A stretch of DNA of 64,000 nucleotides from Paguma larvata (Eukaryota > Chordata > Mammalia > Carnivora > Viverridae): NCBI GenBank assembly GCA_030068075.1, contig CM057835.1:41894215-41958214 (forward strand), in the 5' to 3' direction. The position numbers and the translations under genes were made by a program. This document shows, one piece after another, positions 1 to 12,290 of this stretch. The first letter of the stretch is position 1; every line of letters begins with the position of its first letter. The notes beneath the pieces were generated by a model. It made no database searches. It saw nothing but the letters and a program-made list of their open reading frames with translations, and was not told the DNA's origin.

Positions 1-1936
1 GGCTCATCATTGCTATTTCTGAAAACTGATATCAGGGGAAAAAATTTCCTATTATTTCTTACCAAATGAATTTCTTAAAGACACAAATTAACCAAGACTT
101 GATGATTCTAATCAAATAGTTGTATTACTAATTATGAATAATTGGATTAACATTTATTAAAAATTAGATTGGTTGTATTGCCCAAAATGTCCAAATCTTT
201 GAGCCAATCTTTTGATGAAAGGTGGAGATCTTCCCTTGAATGGAATGTGTGAATCAATTTCTTTAATAGGGTTAAGACCAAGTTACCTAAACTCTAGGTA
301 GCACTGTAAACTATTCTATTGTGCAATTGATTGATTAAGGAGAGTAATGGTTTGTTGAGTGTTTGATTTATATTACTAATTGTCAGGTGTTGATACATTT
401 CATGTTAATGGTTTATCTTAAAGGAATTTCTGAAAGCAATAAACTGATTTAAGCCCCATAGTCTTGAAAAGTATTACCACATTGGTGTTAGTTTTCATGT
501 AAAATCTGTTATAACAATTAGGAGTGCATCTGTATTCTTGCTTCCCTTCCTTAACCAATTAATGATTGAAGAATTCTAAAAAGACATAGAGCAAGCCATT
601 GCTTGATATTGTGGTTCTCATGAGCTCCATGCCCAAAATGTTGACTACTTTTCACTACAACAGGAGAAATATGGATAAGCGGATGGTATTTTTAATATTT
701 GCTTTCTAATTAACTGCAATACAATGATTTATTTCTTCTCACACATTGTTCTGTCAGTCCTCAGTTGTCTCTCCAATTAGATGAGTTATAGTATTTGGAA
801 GCATGAACTGGAAAGGTTAATTATTGCCAATCCTGATATTATCATGTCTTCTAATTTTGCACAAAAATCCAGATATTAGGATTTTGTATATAATCTCTCG
901 TTTTAAATATCCACAACAAATTCAAAATTTTAAAAATCAAAACAAAGTTTTAAGGAGGGAACCAGAACCATGCAATTTTTTTGGCTATGTAACCCTCAAG
1001 TCAGTCGTGTTGACCTCTGGTGTAGATGCATCATTTGACTTTTTATGCATTATTGGCCTTTTAATGAGACATTGGGAAGAAATAAATTCCCAAGATCATC
1101 TTGTATTATTTCCTTCCTGAGCAGATATTTCCTTTGTTAATTTCATGGGCTGAATAAAACTAAATATGAAGCTTAATGGATATGTAGCAACTTGAAAAAA
1201 ATAAGGTGACTTTTTCACTAAAATAGACTCCTGATCTAAAACTTAGCAAAATTTACAAGCATAAAGGACATCTTTATTGTTCTAAATCAGGCCTTTAGGA
1301 ATGATTTTCGATAATGGGAGAATCACTCCATTCTTCACTTACAAGCGAATTAGCATAACAAAGCTGCTTAATGTGAGAGTTCACAAAGCTCTGATTAATA
1401 CATTAATCCTTGCATTCGACAATGGGACTTATTTTTGCAAATAATTTCTATAAGAAACCCTCTCCATTCTCATTTTTTTTCTTTCAAAAAATTAACTATT
1501 CAAGAACTGCCATTCCACTGAGTAAAATATAATTTTTGAATTAAAGTATGGCATTCACCTGGAGGAATCCTGATGTGAGAAGCACAAGGTCTTTCCTTCA
1601 CTTAAAGGGCCAGTGAATGATGTTTCAGTAGGATTTTTATGTCTTACATTGCCTTTCATTCTATAACAGACTTAACCAAGTTCCTCTTGCTCAGCACTTT
1701 GTTAGGCCAGTTCTTGAAACTCTTGTTTATAATTCCTACAGTTATCGTTACAAAGTACTTAAAGAATTCAGTGAGACTTCATTATGTGTAGGCACATGAA
1801 TACTCAAAGGTTTTAAATCCATGCAAATTAATGTGTGGTTCAGAATTCTGGCTTTTCTTTTTGCAATTTTCTTGGCAACAGAGCTTGATTTAGAGTTCCA
1901 AATATATAACCAATGATGAAGTTTTGGGGTGATAGT
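1..1936. other. Non-coding, no repeat or gene recognised
   Basis: AT-rich sequence. The longest open frame (98 codons, from 824) opens with TTG, not ATG, and has no recognisable domain. I see no SINE, LINE or LTR motif. Confidence 0.5.
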
Positions 1937-2482
1937 GGGGTGGTCCAGAGCCGACGGCCAAGAAAGAATTCTTGAAGACATCTTTGGTGCAAAAATGTGA
2001 TTTTATTAAAGCATGGGGACCGGACCTATGGGCAGAAAGAACTGCAGTGGGGTCGTGACATGTTACTTATTATATATCTTTAGGTTGGAAGGAGGTCAGG
2101 GATAGAGTAAGTCTCTCAGGTATTTTGGAAGCAAGGTTTCCAGAACCCTGAGGGGTTAGCTATTGCTAGGGAAAGGCCATTTATTACCATTTAATAAAAC
2201 CTTAGTCATGAGATATACATGAGATGTATATAGGGAGGAGGCCATAAGCTTGGAGTATGATTGCCAGCATATATCTTGGGGCAGTTGAGATAAAGGAAGT
2301 AGACTTACAGGATCATCAAGATTAGGATAATGTTAAGCTAAGGTTCCCTTTTGCCCCCAGCAATGTGTCATCATCAAGGCAGCTGAGCTCTTAGAGGGAA
2401 ATCACTCTCAGTTTCAAGGACTTGTCCATGGGCTGTAGGCAGTTAAGGGAATTTAGTTTTTCACTTGCCTTAGTTTCCCACA
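1937..2482 (-). mobile_element. Endogenous retrovirus LTR, probable solo copy
   Basis: On the minus strand the piece starts TGTGGGAAACTAAGG at 2482. It carries a polyadenylation signal in TGCTTTAATAAAATC near 2013, then an R/U5-like block with AAGAATTCTTTCTTGGCC near 1950-1970. The length of about 545 bp, the TG start and the placement of AATAAA fit a class-I (gamma-like) LTR. The 3' edge is uncertain (1930-1941) and I cannot find a matching 4-6 bp target duplication. The same R/U5 block recurs on the plus strand at 3800-3965. No retroviral genes adjoin it. Confidence 0.6.
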
Positions 2483-3455
2483 TTACCACGGCAAGCACTT
2501 AATCCCCTTTCCCTTATTCTTGGGTAGCCAGGAGTGTATGATGAATATTACACATATTCCATTCCGGGAGGGGTGGGAGGATGTGTGTGCCAGCCTGTAT
2601 TTTGCCCTCAGCTTGCCCCGCCGTCCCTCATCAACCAATGTTGGTGCCTTTACTTGTCAGAAAATCCAACTTGATTTGCCAGGAAATCCAATCTCAATAG
2701 TTGTGGTCACTTTCTTTCTTTCCCTAGGGTCATAAAAGAATTGAGGAAACTTTTCTGGATAAGGGGGAACTAAGAAAAAGCCACCAATCATTGGAATTTT
2801 AGTCATATCTCCTTTCTTTAAAACCCACATGGTAACTTACATATGGGTTACTTAAAAGAACACCACCATGGATGCCAGGGACCTTCTTTCTGGAAACACC
2901 TGTGCTTTGGGTCTAGTAGCCAATCCTTCAGACCTAGTTATTTCTCCAGGATTCACTCGGGAACAGGATCCATCAAGTCCTATCTCTTCTGCTCTTACTT
3001 ACAATGCCATAAACCCCAATGCCCTTTACCATTATATTGAAGGGGAGCAGAATTTGCCATTCCAGAAGATGTCTCTTTGGCATAAGGATTTTCTTGAGCT
3101 GGTTATTTGTTTTTAACTGCAGACACAGAAGAAATGGTAAAAACTGAAGAGAAGAAACATTTATGTGTATAGGAGAAATCTCTATTTGTAAGGGGATCTC
3201 CCTCTGTACCAGGATAGAGAATGTTTACATCTCTAGAAACTCTTTTCAATAAAGAAGGCAAGGGCTTAAATCTGCATAACAACCTTACCTTTATTTACTG
3301 TGCTTTTCCTCATAACCTCCCATAACTGGCCTCCACTTGATGAGGAGAACAAAGGCAAAAGAAAGGTAGATAAAATTAAATTTCCTTATAACTTGTAGCC
3401 CATTGATAAATACTTGAGACAGGCAGAATACAACATTCCTTAAAAAATTCACAAC
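2483..3455. other. Unassigned sequence between two LTR fragments
   Basis: It lies between an LTR on the minus strand and its plus-strand relative. It could be ERV U3 or internal sequence, but I recognise no gag, pol or env motif. Short overlapping frames at 2520-3116 show nothing family-specific. Confidence 0.4.
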
Positions 3456-3674
3456 TTTTTTTTTAATGTTTATTTATTTTTGAGAGAGAGACAGACAGAC
3501 AGAACATGAGCAGGGGAGGGGCACAGACAGAGAGGGAGACACAGAATCTGAAACAGGCTCCAGGCTGTGAGCTGTCAGCACAGAGCCCGACGCGGGACTC
3601 GAACTTGGGAATGGTGAGATCATGACCTGAGCCGAAGTTGGACTCTCAACCGACTGAGCCACTCAGGCACTCCT
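3456..3674 (-). mobile_element. Carnivore tRNA-Lys SINE (SINEC)
   Basis: Full-length copy on the minus strand: T-tail and TTTATTTATTTTTGAGAGAG at the left, the A-box complement ACCGACTGAGCCACTCAGG at the right. Flanks CACAACTT and CACTACTT look like a decayed target duplication. An open frame of 62 codons (3474-3662) is just the SINE read through. Confidence 0.96.
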
Positions 3675-3799
3675 CACTACTTTCTTAATGTTAATGCCTT
3701 GCTAGAGGCACAAAGCAACCTCAACTTGACTATAGCCAGACCATCAGGATCCTCTAAGTCTTCAGTAACATACAAAAATTCTTTTGGAAACTTCCTTTG

Positions 3800-3965
3800 T
3801 CTTTATCCTCAACCCCAGCTTAAGAGTATATAATCAATTTCTCCTCACAGTCCCACTGGGGCTCTTCCTGTGCTTTAATAAAAACACCTTTCTGCACTGG
3901 AAATGTCTCAAGAATTCTTTCTTGACCATTTGCTCCTGGTGCATATCACATCATCCTATTCACTC
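3800..3965 (+). mobile_element. ERV LTR 3' part (R/U5), plus strand
   Basis: Carries GTGCTTTAATAAAAACACC near 3870, then TCAAGAATTCTTTCTTGACC near 3908, the same order as on the minus strand at 1937-2013. It is therefore a second member of that LTR family in opposite orientation. A TATA-like AGTATATAAT lies at 3825. The U3 was lost or is too diverged to see. Confidence 0.55.
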
Positions 3966-4039
3966 TGTCTTCCTCCAACATCTTTTGTCCTTAGCTGGAG
4001 ATGCTATTCAAAGGGGCGGATTGTGCCATTTTGGAAACT

Positions 4040-4222
4040 TATTCAATTTTCCTGGGTATCTCTAATGTGTACAAGAGGTATATCTCCCATGTATACAGGA
4101 GGTACACATGTTATTAAACTTCTGTTTGTTTTTCTCCTGTTAATCTGTCTTTTATTGCAGGGGTATCTCAGCCAAAAACCTAGAAAGATAGAGGAAAAAT
4201 TGTTCTTTCTCTCTCACAGTTT
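4040..4222 (+). mobile_element. ERV LTR U5-like fragment, copy A
   Basis: The block GTTATTAAACTTCTGTTTG, then CTGTTAATCTGTCTTTTATTG and GGGGTATCTCAGCC, resembles the U5 of class-I ERV LTRs. It repeats at 5075-5218 in the same orientation. Sequence just downstream could be an ERV leader. No coding capacity is visible. Confidence 0.5.
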
Positions 4223-5074
4223 GGTGACCTCAGAGGGATTTTCTGAGAAACCATACTCTCTGGAGCCTCCGGGTGGGATCCTGGAAACTGGAAGGATAAG
4301 AATTTTTTACCAAAGTTAGGGCTCCTTGATCTGTAGTGACTGGTTGAGGAGAAAGATAAAAATTTCTTGTCCCTTTCTTTTCAAATATGGAATTAGCAGG
4401 AGAAACTATTTGTGTGATCTATTTCCTTGGGTATAGTGACTCTGGTACAAAATTGTTATGAGTACTCTTGTTTTCTGTTTATCCTTTTCCTCCGGAAATG
4501 GTCTTTGTTTTCTTTTATTTCTTTTGTGTCATTTGTCATAAAGAAAAGAACCATAGGTCAGATGAGATTTTCCTTTCAATTTGTTTTATGTCTTAAGAGC
4601 TCGGCTTAGTGACCAGTGAGAATATTCTCTCTGGTCTCTGCCATCTGGAGGATGTATATGCTAGCAGGTGCCTGGTAGACAGCCAAATAGGCTGGAACTG
4701 AGAAGCAGCATTGTATTTGTCCAACTGTGCCAGGTGTCAGGGAAGCTTACCATAAGGGTCCCTGTCCGTAAGGGGCCTTTGTCATCTTAATCTTTATAGT
4801 TTTGTTACTGCTAGAAAAGTTCCATTCCAGTAGCACCTGCCTGGTATAACAGATTAGCAGGTCTGTGACTGGAGGTGTCTCACATTCTTGTGAGAAACTT
4901 AAGACACGATTCCATTGCACTATTCTTACCACCTATGACAATAAAGGTATTTGCTTTCTTAGCCAAACTTTGGGAGTAACTTGTTGTATCCTATATTCCC
5001 CCTTTCCTTCCCTTGTTAAGATGGTATTTAATAGTGAATCTTAATGTTGAATCCAGTTTGAAGAGGTACTAATT
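4223..5074. other. Sequence between two LTR-like direct repeats
   Basis: If copies A and B are LTRs, this is internal leader or the U3 of copy B. The start (GGTGACCTCAGAGGG) is leader-like, but I see no gag motif. Frames of 60-61 codons here look random. Confidence 0.35.
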
Positions 5075-5218
5075 TTTCCCTTTGGTGTCCCACATCTATA
5101 CATGACAAGTACATGTTAATAAACTTGTTTGTTTTTCCATTATTAATCTATCTTTTATTATAGGGGTCTCAGCTCAGAACTCAAAAGCCTGGAAAGAAAA
5201 TTACTTTTCCTCTCCTAC
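5075..5218 (+). mobile_element. ERV LTR U5-like fragment, copy B
   Basis: Shares with copy A the ordered blocks TACATGTTAATAAACTTG, TTAATCTATCTTTTATTA and GGGGTCTCAGC. The two copies differ by many substitutions, so they are old. Spacing between copies is about 1.0 kb. Confidence 0.5.
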
Positions 5219-6037
5219 CATTTAGATCTTATGCCAAATCATCTTATTTTCCATCCCCATGCACTCCCCAACCTTCTCCATCCTGCTCTTTGCCCTAGGG
5301 CTTGACCTCTATAGAAGCATAAGATGAGTTTGCTTGAACTCTGGACTGAGTTCTAGGGTTGCTCTCATGTGGACTCCATTGTATTCCGGCTTCCCACTAA
5401 GGTATGGCCGCTAGGAGCTTCTTATAGACCAATGCATATTAATTTGTTTTTCATGATCTCTGCCTTTCCCATTCAGCCATTATAGACTTTTTTTTTCCTG
5501 ATCGCACTCTCACTACCCCTTGGAAACTTCATGTAATTTAAATTAAAATTTTCCTTTTTCTAGAGTCTCAGTTCCAATTATGAGAAGCTGAATTTCAGTA
5601 ATCATTTGATTCCAATTGTGGTGATGGGTTCTCCCCCATTGTTGCCCCAGGGTGCTTCACTGTCTCTTGATTATTTCCAACCCCAATACTACGCACACAT
5701 CATTAGGTAACATCCTGGTACCTCTCTGAGTTATTTATGTGTATCATGTTATTGAGTCTTAGAAAAGGAATAGGACTATTCTGCACACCACTAGACAGTT
5801 GTCCAGGACTCTGCAATTATATTTCTGATCTTTAAATTAGGAATGGATGTATAATTGTCTACATTCAGAGTAATGTTTGTAAAATATGTGTGATCAGAAG
5901 ATGCCTTTAGTTTAACTTCTTTAAAGTATCCATCCTTGTTTGGGCAGGATTGCATTCAAATTAATTTTCTTTATACCAAGAACCACCATGGTCTGATCAC
6001 TACCTACTGTTATAGGCTTATTTTGCATTATATTTAA
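5219..6037. other. No repeat or gene recognised
   Basis: Moderately pyrimidine-rich sequence with no open frame of interest. It may be the remainder of the LTR cluster to its left. Confidence 0.4.
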
Positions 6038-6255
6038 GGACACCTGGGTGGTTCAGTCAGTCAAGCGTCTGACTTTGGCTCAGGTCATTGTCTTGTGGTT
6101 CATGGGTTCAAGCCCCATATTGGCCTCTGTGCTGACAGCTCGGAGCCTGGAGCCTGCTTTGGATTATTTGTCTCCCTCTCTCTCTGCCCCTCTCTAGCTC
6201 ATGCTCTGTCTCTCTCTTTCTCTCAAAAAGAAATAAACATTAAAATATTTTTAGA
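6038..6255 (+). mobile_element. Carnivore SINE (SINEC)
   Basis: Begins GGACACCTGGGTGGTTCAG, has the B-box-like GGGTTCAAGCCCC, a CT-rich stretch, and ends AAATAAACATTAAAATA. Several substitutions from the felid consensus indicate moderate age. Confidence 0.95.
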
Positions 6256-6329
6256 GAAATATATTTATATAAGATCTTCTGAAGTATATCAAATTCACTA
6301 CTTTATGTGTCTCAGAATCTATTACCATT

Positions 6330-6658
6330 CCCACGTAAAATACTTTCATATTTTCCTTCTTATATCTCCTGCCTAAGTAATTTCTTCATGTGCTACGAAG
6401 GTGAAGTCAATCTTCATTTGTTCCAAGAAGACTTCCTCTGCCCTCCCTCCCATCATATCTATTTTTCCCCATCTACTCATAAAGGATCCTGTGTAAATGG
6501 CTATTACAGCATCTATTACCCTATTTGTCTCTTTTGGTATATCACCAGTATTCTCACTAGTTCCTTGCATTTGGGGACTGCCTCTTACTTGAATTATCTG
6601 TACTTAGTAAAGTGGCTGTCATATAGGAAAAGCTTAATAGTTGTTGAATAAATGAACA
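6330..6658 (+). mobile_element. LINE-2 3' end fragment
   Basis: Contains the L2-like CAAGAAGACTTCCTCTGCCC and ends with a diverged L2 tail, GTTGTTGAATAAATGAACA. Open frames on both strands are remnants or chance. Confidence 0.55.
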
Positions 6659-8941
6659 AATGGGAGAAGGGGACTAGTCTATTGTTTAAAACTCAGACTA
6701 TATGAAAATAGATATCTTCCTTCATGAATTTCATGAATGGACATCTATCTCAGAGTTTCCGAATTCTTCTTTGTCTTATTATGTCCAAATTTCTCAGAAG
6801 TCAAGTACGAGCATATTATGTTCCAAAGCACTGACTTATTCATGAAAGATTTTATCTTGATTTCTTATCTCTTTTTTTTACCTACCGAATTAGGCTGACA
6901 GCTTAAATGTAAACTAAAAATTTCCCTCTACTTTTACCTTTTAAAGCTCAGAGTCTAGTCACAGATAAGCCTCCCTAAGAATGGAATCCGATGGTCTGAA
7001 TTTGGTTGATTGAAGAATGCTCTTATAAACACTAATTTTAAGGGAGAAAGAAAACCAAGAGTGAGAGTGAGGTAAGGTTAAATTGTGTCACGGCAGCAAT
7101 AAGGGATTCTGCCTTTCTCATAGGGAGCTCTGAAACTAGGGTGACCCTTCAGAGAATCTCAAATCTGGGTAAGGGACTTACTCAGTTCTTTGGACTCCTA
7201 TAACTGCCCTGGGGAGGGAATGTTGTCTGGGTGAGGAAACTTCCTTTGACAGAAAACAATTTCCACAATGGCACGTGGCTGTGAGCTATGAACAGCCAAC
7301 TTTCTCAGCAGTCAAGGGGGAGGGTACTTCAATCTTCAACGATTTGGATGAGGAATCACAAAGTCAACTACAAACTATCTCTTGTGATGCTCGTATCATG
7401 CTTCATAGTAAGTTCACCCCATCTGGGAGAAGTTCTTCCAGGATTTTGATCTGTTTCTTGTCCTGAGAAAAGTAAAAAGAGGACGGTCAGTAGGATGAAC
7501 TATAGCTCATGCTGTTAGAGCTGATCTCAAGTTTGGAAGTGATTATTATTTTCTCTCTCTTCTACATCCCATTCTAGACTCCCCTCAATCCCCTACTCTC
7601 GACTGGAACCTATGCCAATTTGAGTGTACCCTATGGGCCACCAAGACCCTCATCTCTGAGGAATCTGAGGTCTTAGAAATTACCATTTCTCAGGTGGGGT
7701 TAAACATATTTTGCCATGTTTACTTGAAAAATTTTAACAAATAAAATGTTAAAGAATTGAAGGATATCCTCCTTCAACTCATTCTCTTCCTTTCTAAGAC
7801 TACTAACCACCCTAAAGTGAAGATCTCACAATCTCTTGCATATTTTTCACTCCATCTTTTTATGATTATCTGTTTTACATTGATACTCATATAATATGCA
7901 GTTAGTACCCAGGATAAATGTACACATCAGTAAGCAAAAAGGTAAACTATAAAAAAAGAGGGGGGGGGAGGAAATTCACAGAAAAATGAAACCAAATTGC
8001 CACTAAACCATAAAAATACTTAAATGAAATAATCAGAGGTTACATGTTATGTAATTTCATTTTATAGTTAGCAGATTTTCAAACATTAGTATTTCCCAAT
8101 TTTTTTTTCCTCTCTTTTTTCTCATGAATACATTTGGACTGTGAATTAACCACACCTGGGCTTTCTCTTTCACCCTTTTGCAATAAAGGCACCTCACTTC
8201 TTTGAACTAATGTGTACCAGAAAAGGACACTTAAAATCAGTGATATTTTCCGCTCTTTTTTGATATTATTTTTAAAAATAATTTTATTTCAAATGGTTTT
8301 CTTTTTTTTCTTTTTCCATATCTATCCCTTTACATATGAGTAATTCATAAAGATATTTTAAAGTATTATACCATGAGGTATACGTATTGATATAAAATTA
8401 ATCCATGTCTTTTTAAAATTTGTAGCTGTACACATTAATCATTTTTTACCATAGGATGATAATGAAACTAGCACTTGGTTAATTTTTTCTCTCTTGTTCT
8501 TTGAGAACTAATTTATTGCTCATAATTTGGCATGAAGTTATTCCCAGTAAATATACCTTTATTGTTTATTTATTTGAAATAGAGTACCTAAGTAAAACAA
8601 TAAAAAAATTATGGTGAGCATGAAAAGTGTCCAAATGGAATCCAGAGTCCAGAGGTATGCGCTGTCTGTGGTAGAAACCACTTTTGGTCTTTTTTAAAGA
8701 GTCATTATATATGAAAGACCTGGAGAAAACTTAGTTAGTTATGAAGCATCTAGCAAGTTGAATTTGAATTGCTTCTGTATCACCATCACTCTGTATATTA
8801 GATGGTAATTACACAGGATTCAATTTGCCTATAATCAGTACATTTACAAGAAACAGACGCTGATCTTACAAGTCCAGCATTCACCTTTGCAAGGAAGCCA
8901 GCACCACCACTGGGTTTGTATTATTAGTTTTCACAATGTGG
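6659..8941. other. Non-coding sequence, no family recognised
   Basis: Contains a short G-run near 7960 (A-run then nine or so Gs), several T-runs (8100, 8300) and one 63-codon frame at 7275-7466 without recognisable content. I see no young repeat. Confidence 0.45.
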
Positions 8942-8956
8942 AGGGCTTTATTTTCT

Positions 8957-9228
8957 TTCTTCTTTTTTTTTTTTTAATTTATATGATTCTCCACCTATTC
9001 ACTTTTATTTATTTATTTATTTTAACAGTTTTATTTATTTTTGGGAGACAGAGAGAGACAGAGCACAAGCAGGGTAGGAGCAGAGAGAGGGAGACACAGA
9101 ATCTGAAGCAGGCTCCAGGCTCTGAGCTGTCAGCACAGAGCCCGACGCAGGGCTCGAACCCACAAACCGTGAGATCATGACCTGAGCTGAAGTCGGATGC
9201 TCAACTGACTGAGCCGCCCAGGCACCCC
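8957..9228 (-). mobile_element. Carnivore SINE with exact target duplication
   Basis: Minus-strand SINE. An exact 15-bp target-site duplication AGGGCTTTATTTTCT flanks it at 8942-8956 and 9229-9243. The interval includes a long T-rich tail (8957-9020) that grew at the A-tail side. The head ends CCCAGGCACCCC at 9228. Confidence 0.97.
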
Positions 9229-9243
9229 AGGGCTTTATTTTCT

Positions 9244-9960
9244 GTCTGCTGCCTCCATATTAACACCAGAAGACTTACCTTTGTTTTAATAATCTAACCT
9301 TTCAGCCTCATCACTTAGAATACCAGCCTTTTCAACTAATCGTAGTCTTTTATAAAATTCTCCCTGGACATCCCCATCACTGCCTTATGGTATAAATTAA
9401 AATGATAGTATTCTATAACCTCATTAAATCAATAAATGTTAAAACACAAAATGTCAAATGGGAAATTGAATGATTTAAAGTTGGAGATAGAGGAGACAGA
9501 ATGAGCTACAGCAAAAAGCAAAAATTTTTGGAATTAGTTTAATTCTAATTTTTAGATTTAGTTGATTCACTGTCATGATAAATGACATATAATAAAACAG
9601 TAGCATTAGTACTTAAAGTGTTTTTTCACATTAATATTGCAAATTTCTTAACATCTGTAGATCTTTCAGTACTCTTAGTAGAATAATAATTTCATCTGAA
9701 ATATATTTCTTTTTGTTTTTTTCTTAAGAAATTGTGCTTCTTTAGTTTCTATTTACTTTAACATTATGAGCAATTCTTATTTTTCTTTTAATCTAGTAGT
9801 TTAGGTTTCTGACCTCACGATGTGAAAAAGTTTCATCAAATCTCCTTTGTTTCTAGAGAAAATAGTTATAAATTTTCCTGTTTTGCTTATATTAATAAAA
9901 TATTTATGAAATGGTATGCAGAATTATAAGCCAGGTTTTTGTTTAGCCTGAAAATTAATC
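9244..9960. other. No gene or repeat recognised
   Basis: AT-rich sequence without notable open frames or motifs. Confidence 0.45.
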
Positions 9961-9964
9961 CCTT

Positions 9965-10112
9965 TTGAATTTATACTTCATAAGTAAGAACTGTTATTCA
10001 ATGAGCCTACATAACTTGCTTAAATTCTTAAGACTAAGAAGCAACAGTTTCAGAACTGAAACCCAGGTCCATGTCCAAAATTCACAGTCTTTCACTCTTC
10101 CATACTACGCCG
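9965..10112 (-). mobile_element. MIR SINE fragment
   Basis: Ordered MIR signatures in complement: ACTTGCTTAAATTCTTAAG, then CAGAACTGAAACCCAGGTCC and TTTCACTCTTCCATACTAC. This matches the ancient mammalian MIR core, heavily diverged. Confidence 0.7.
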
Positions 10113-11604
10113 GCACAATTGTGTGTACTCCAAACAGAAAGTAGTGTGAGAGGTCGATGACATTACCATGGCAAAGTTTTCTCTTGCCATTTGACAAATT
10201 TCACATTGGATTCCATTCAGACTCAGGAAAAATGTGAATAACTGATGCTATGACTTTGACTGGCATCAGAAACGGTTGGTACCTGTACATTCATCACCCC
10301 CAACCTTGTTCTTTCTTGTCCCCTAATCTGGTGAGAGAGGAGATTCCATTAGCTAGAAATCTTATCATTGTAAGACACCAATATCCATTCCTAAGAGAAT
10401 TGTAGAGGGGAGAAGAAGCTGACAATGAAGAGCTATACATACCTGAATATTGGTAATTTTTTAGAGTGAAACTTGTGTCTTCTTTTTAAAGCAAGTTGAT
10501 GGTTGTTTAATTCTTTGTTTACTTTGTCTTGTTTTATTTCTAGGCCATTTGGCCTTTTCCCTGCCATTTAGAATGACACGACCATCTTGCTTTTCTCTCT
10601 ATGTGGGTTACAAAATATCTGCATGGAACCTTCAGTTATCCTCACCCTGGCATCACTTCCCTAATCCCTGGTGCCCTGCTCTCTTCATCAGATGACCAGC
10701 TATTTAACATGATGTATTCATCAGTGACTAGACTGTTCAGGAATGAGACTCATAAAACAAAATATGGAAACTAATAGAAGGACATTGATTCTCTGTCCCA
10801 TCCAAAGATAGGCCACAAATTAAGTAATAAACCACACATTGATGCTCATGACATTTCATTTCTGCGGAACTGGAGTTAGCAATGCATAACCCATGGGCAG
10901 ATGCATTAATCTCACAAACTATCTGTATAGGAAACCCTATGTCGACAACTTGATCTTTATTGCTATTCTCAGATGCCTGTTACAAAAATTTGTATTTCCG
11001 ATAAACTAAGCCAAAAGGCAACAAAAGGAAATAACTGAAACTTGCAGTTTTGCACAAAGCAAGTCTTTATTCTGTTCTGCTTTCCTGAATCTTAGTGCCC
11101 GCGTTACCTCTCCAAATCGTACTCTTAATATTTCCATCTCTACATATAACGATAAAGCGCAGTGGGTCTTAAAACTTGCCTCTGTCGATCCAGCATTTCT
11201 TCACGTACTTTTAGCACTGAGGAATGTGAGTCTCAGGGAAGAACTCTCTAGATCTTCAGAGAAGCAGTGATGATTGTGGATTCTCACAAGATAGCAATGA
11301 TTTTCCCAGTCAGATGAAGGAAGGGCTTGGGGCGGACAGCATTCCAAACCGAGAAAAATATATATACATATAGTGGCTTGATAAAACAGTGTGTGTTGGC
11401 AGAATGACAAATATTTCAAGATGAGAGGAACTTCGGGAACCTGAAAAATAACTATCTAAAAATCTATGCAGGAGCCATAAAATGAAGGGGACTTTCCTTT
11501 TTTTTTCCTTTTTTTTCCTCTGCTAATAAGAATGGAATTGATCCTGCAGAAGATGGGGAGATACTGAATATTCTGAAGCCAGGAAATGCGTTGGCAAGGT
11601 TAAC
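10113..11604. other. No gene recognised; holds a CpG-rich islet
   Basis: Apart from a cluster of seven CpGs at about 11099-11206, the stretch is ordinary. Open frames of 72 and 62 codons on the minus strand (11201-11652) have no recognised domain. Confidence 0.45.
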
Positions 11605-11810
11605 AAATCTGGATTCAAATGCTGGATCTTTTCCACTAGCAGCATGACCCAAGGAATGATGTTAAATGTCTCTGTTAAATTTATCAGTTTTCTCATCTGT
11701 TAAATGAGGAAAATAACATATATGGTGATTGTGAGAATTGCACGTTTTGAGTTAAAATATTTAAAATGCTCTGAGCAGTTCTGGAATTAAGTGCTATATA
11801 CATTTTGGAA
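11605..11810 (+). mobile_element. MIR SINE
   Basis: Signatures in order: ATCTGGATTCAAATGCTGG, CAGTTTTCTCATCTGTTAAA, GAGGAAAATAACATATATGG and GGTGATTGTGAGAATTG. This is a near full-length old MIR. Confidence 0.8.
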
Positions 11811-11849
11811 AAATTATTATTGTTTCTCATTTGAGTCACTCAATATTCA

Positions 11850-12290
11850 CCTTATTAACCCTTTTCCACATGCAAGACACTGTGATATTCAAGGCTTAAG
11901 AATAAAAAGATGAGCAAGACAAAGATGTGCCCTCCAAGAGCTTGTGCAGTGATAACTCCTAGTGTAGAGGCACATGCCACAGGCTGCCAGGGCTGAGGCA
12001 GAAGTTACTCTTCCTAGGTGGAGAAGTAACATTTCCCCTTTAATTGAGTCTTACAAATAAATAGACGTTTCTCAGACAGAAAAGTGGGTAGGAGAAGAAC
12101 ATCAATGTGCAAAGTAGCATTGTGTCCTAGAAGTTCTTTTGTTTGATATTCTGCAAATTGAGGAATGTGGTTCTAGTTCAATACAAATGGGGAAACCATT
12201 GCAAAAATTGAAACCAAGTAAGCAGATGCCAAATCATTAAGGACTTTTAATGTCCAGGAGTAGGTAGTATTTGTCTTTAGACTCTGATTA
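11850..12290 (-). mobile_element. LINE-2 3' region
   Basis: In complement it shows the L2 pattern: ACATGCAAGACACTGTGAT, CAAGAGCTTGTGCAGTG, then CATTAAGGACTTTTAATGTC. It corresponds to the C-terminal coding end plus 3' tail of L2, with no open frame left. Confidence 0.6.

Noticed and set aside
3903..4319. 138-codon frame (plus)
   Set aside because: Lies across two LTR fragments (R/U5 and U5-like blocks). No gag or env signature, and the first codon is inside LTR sequence.
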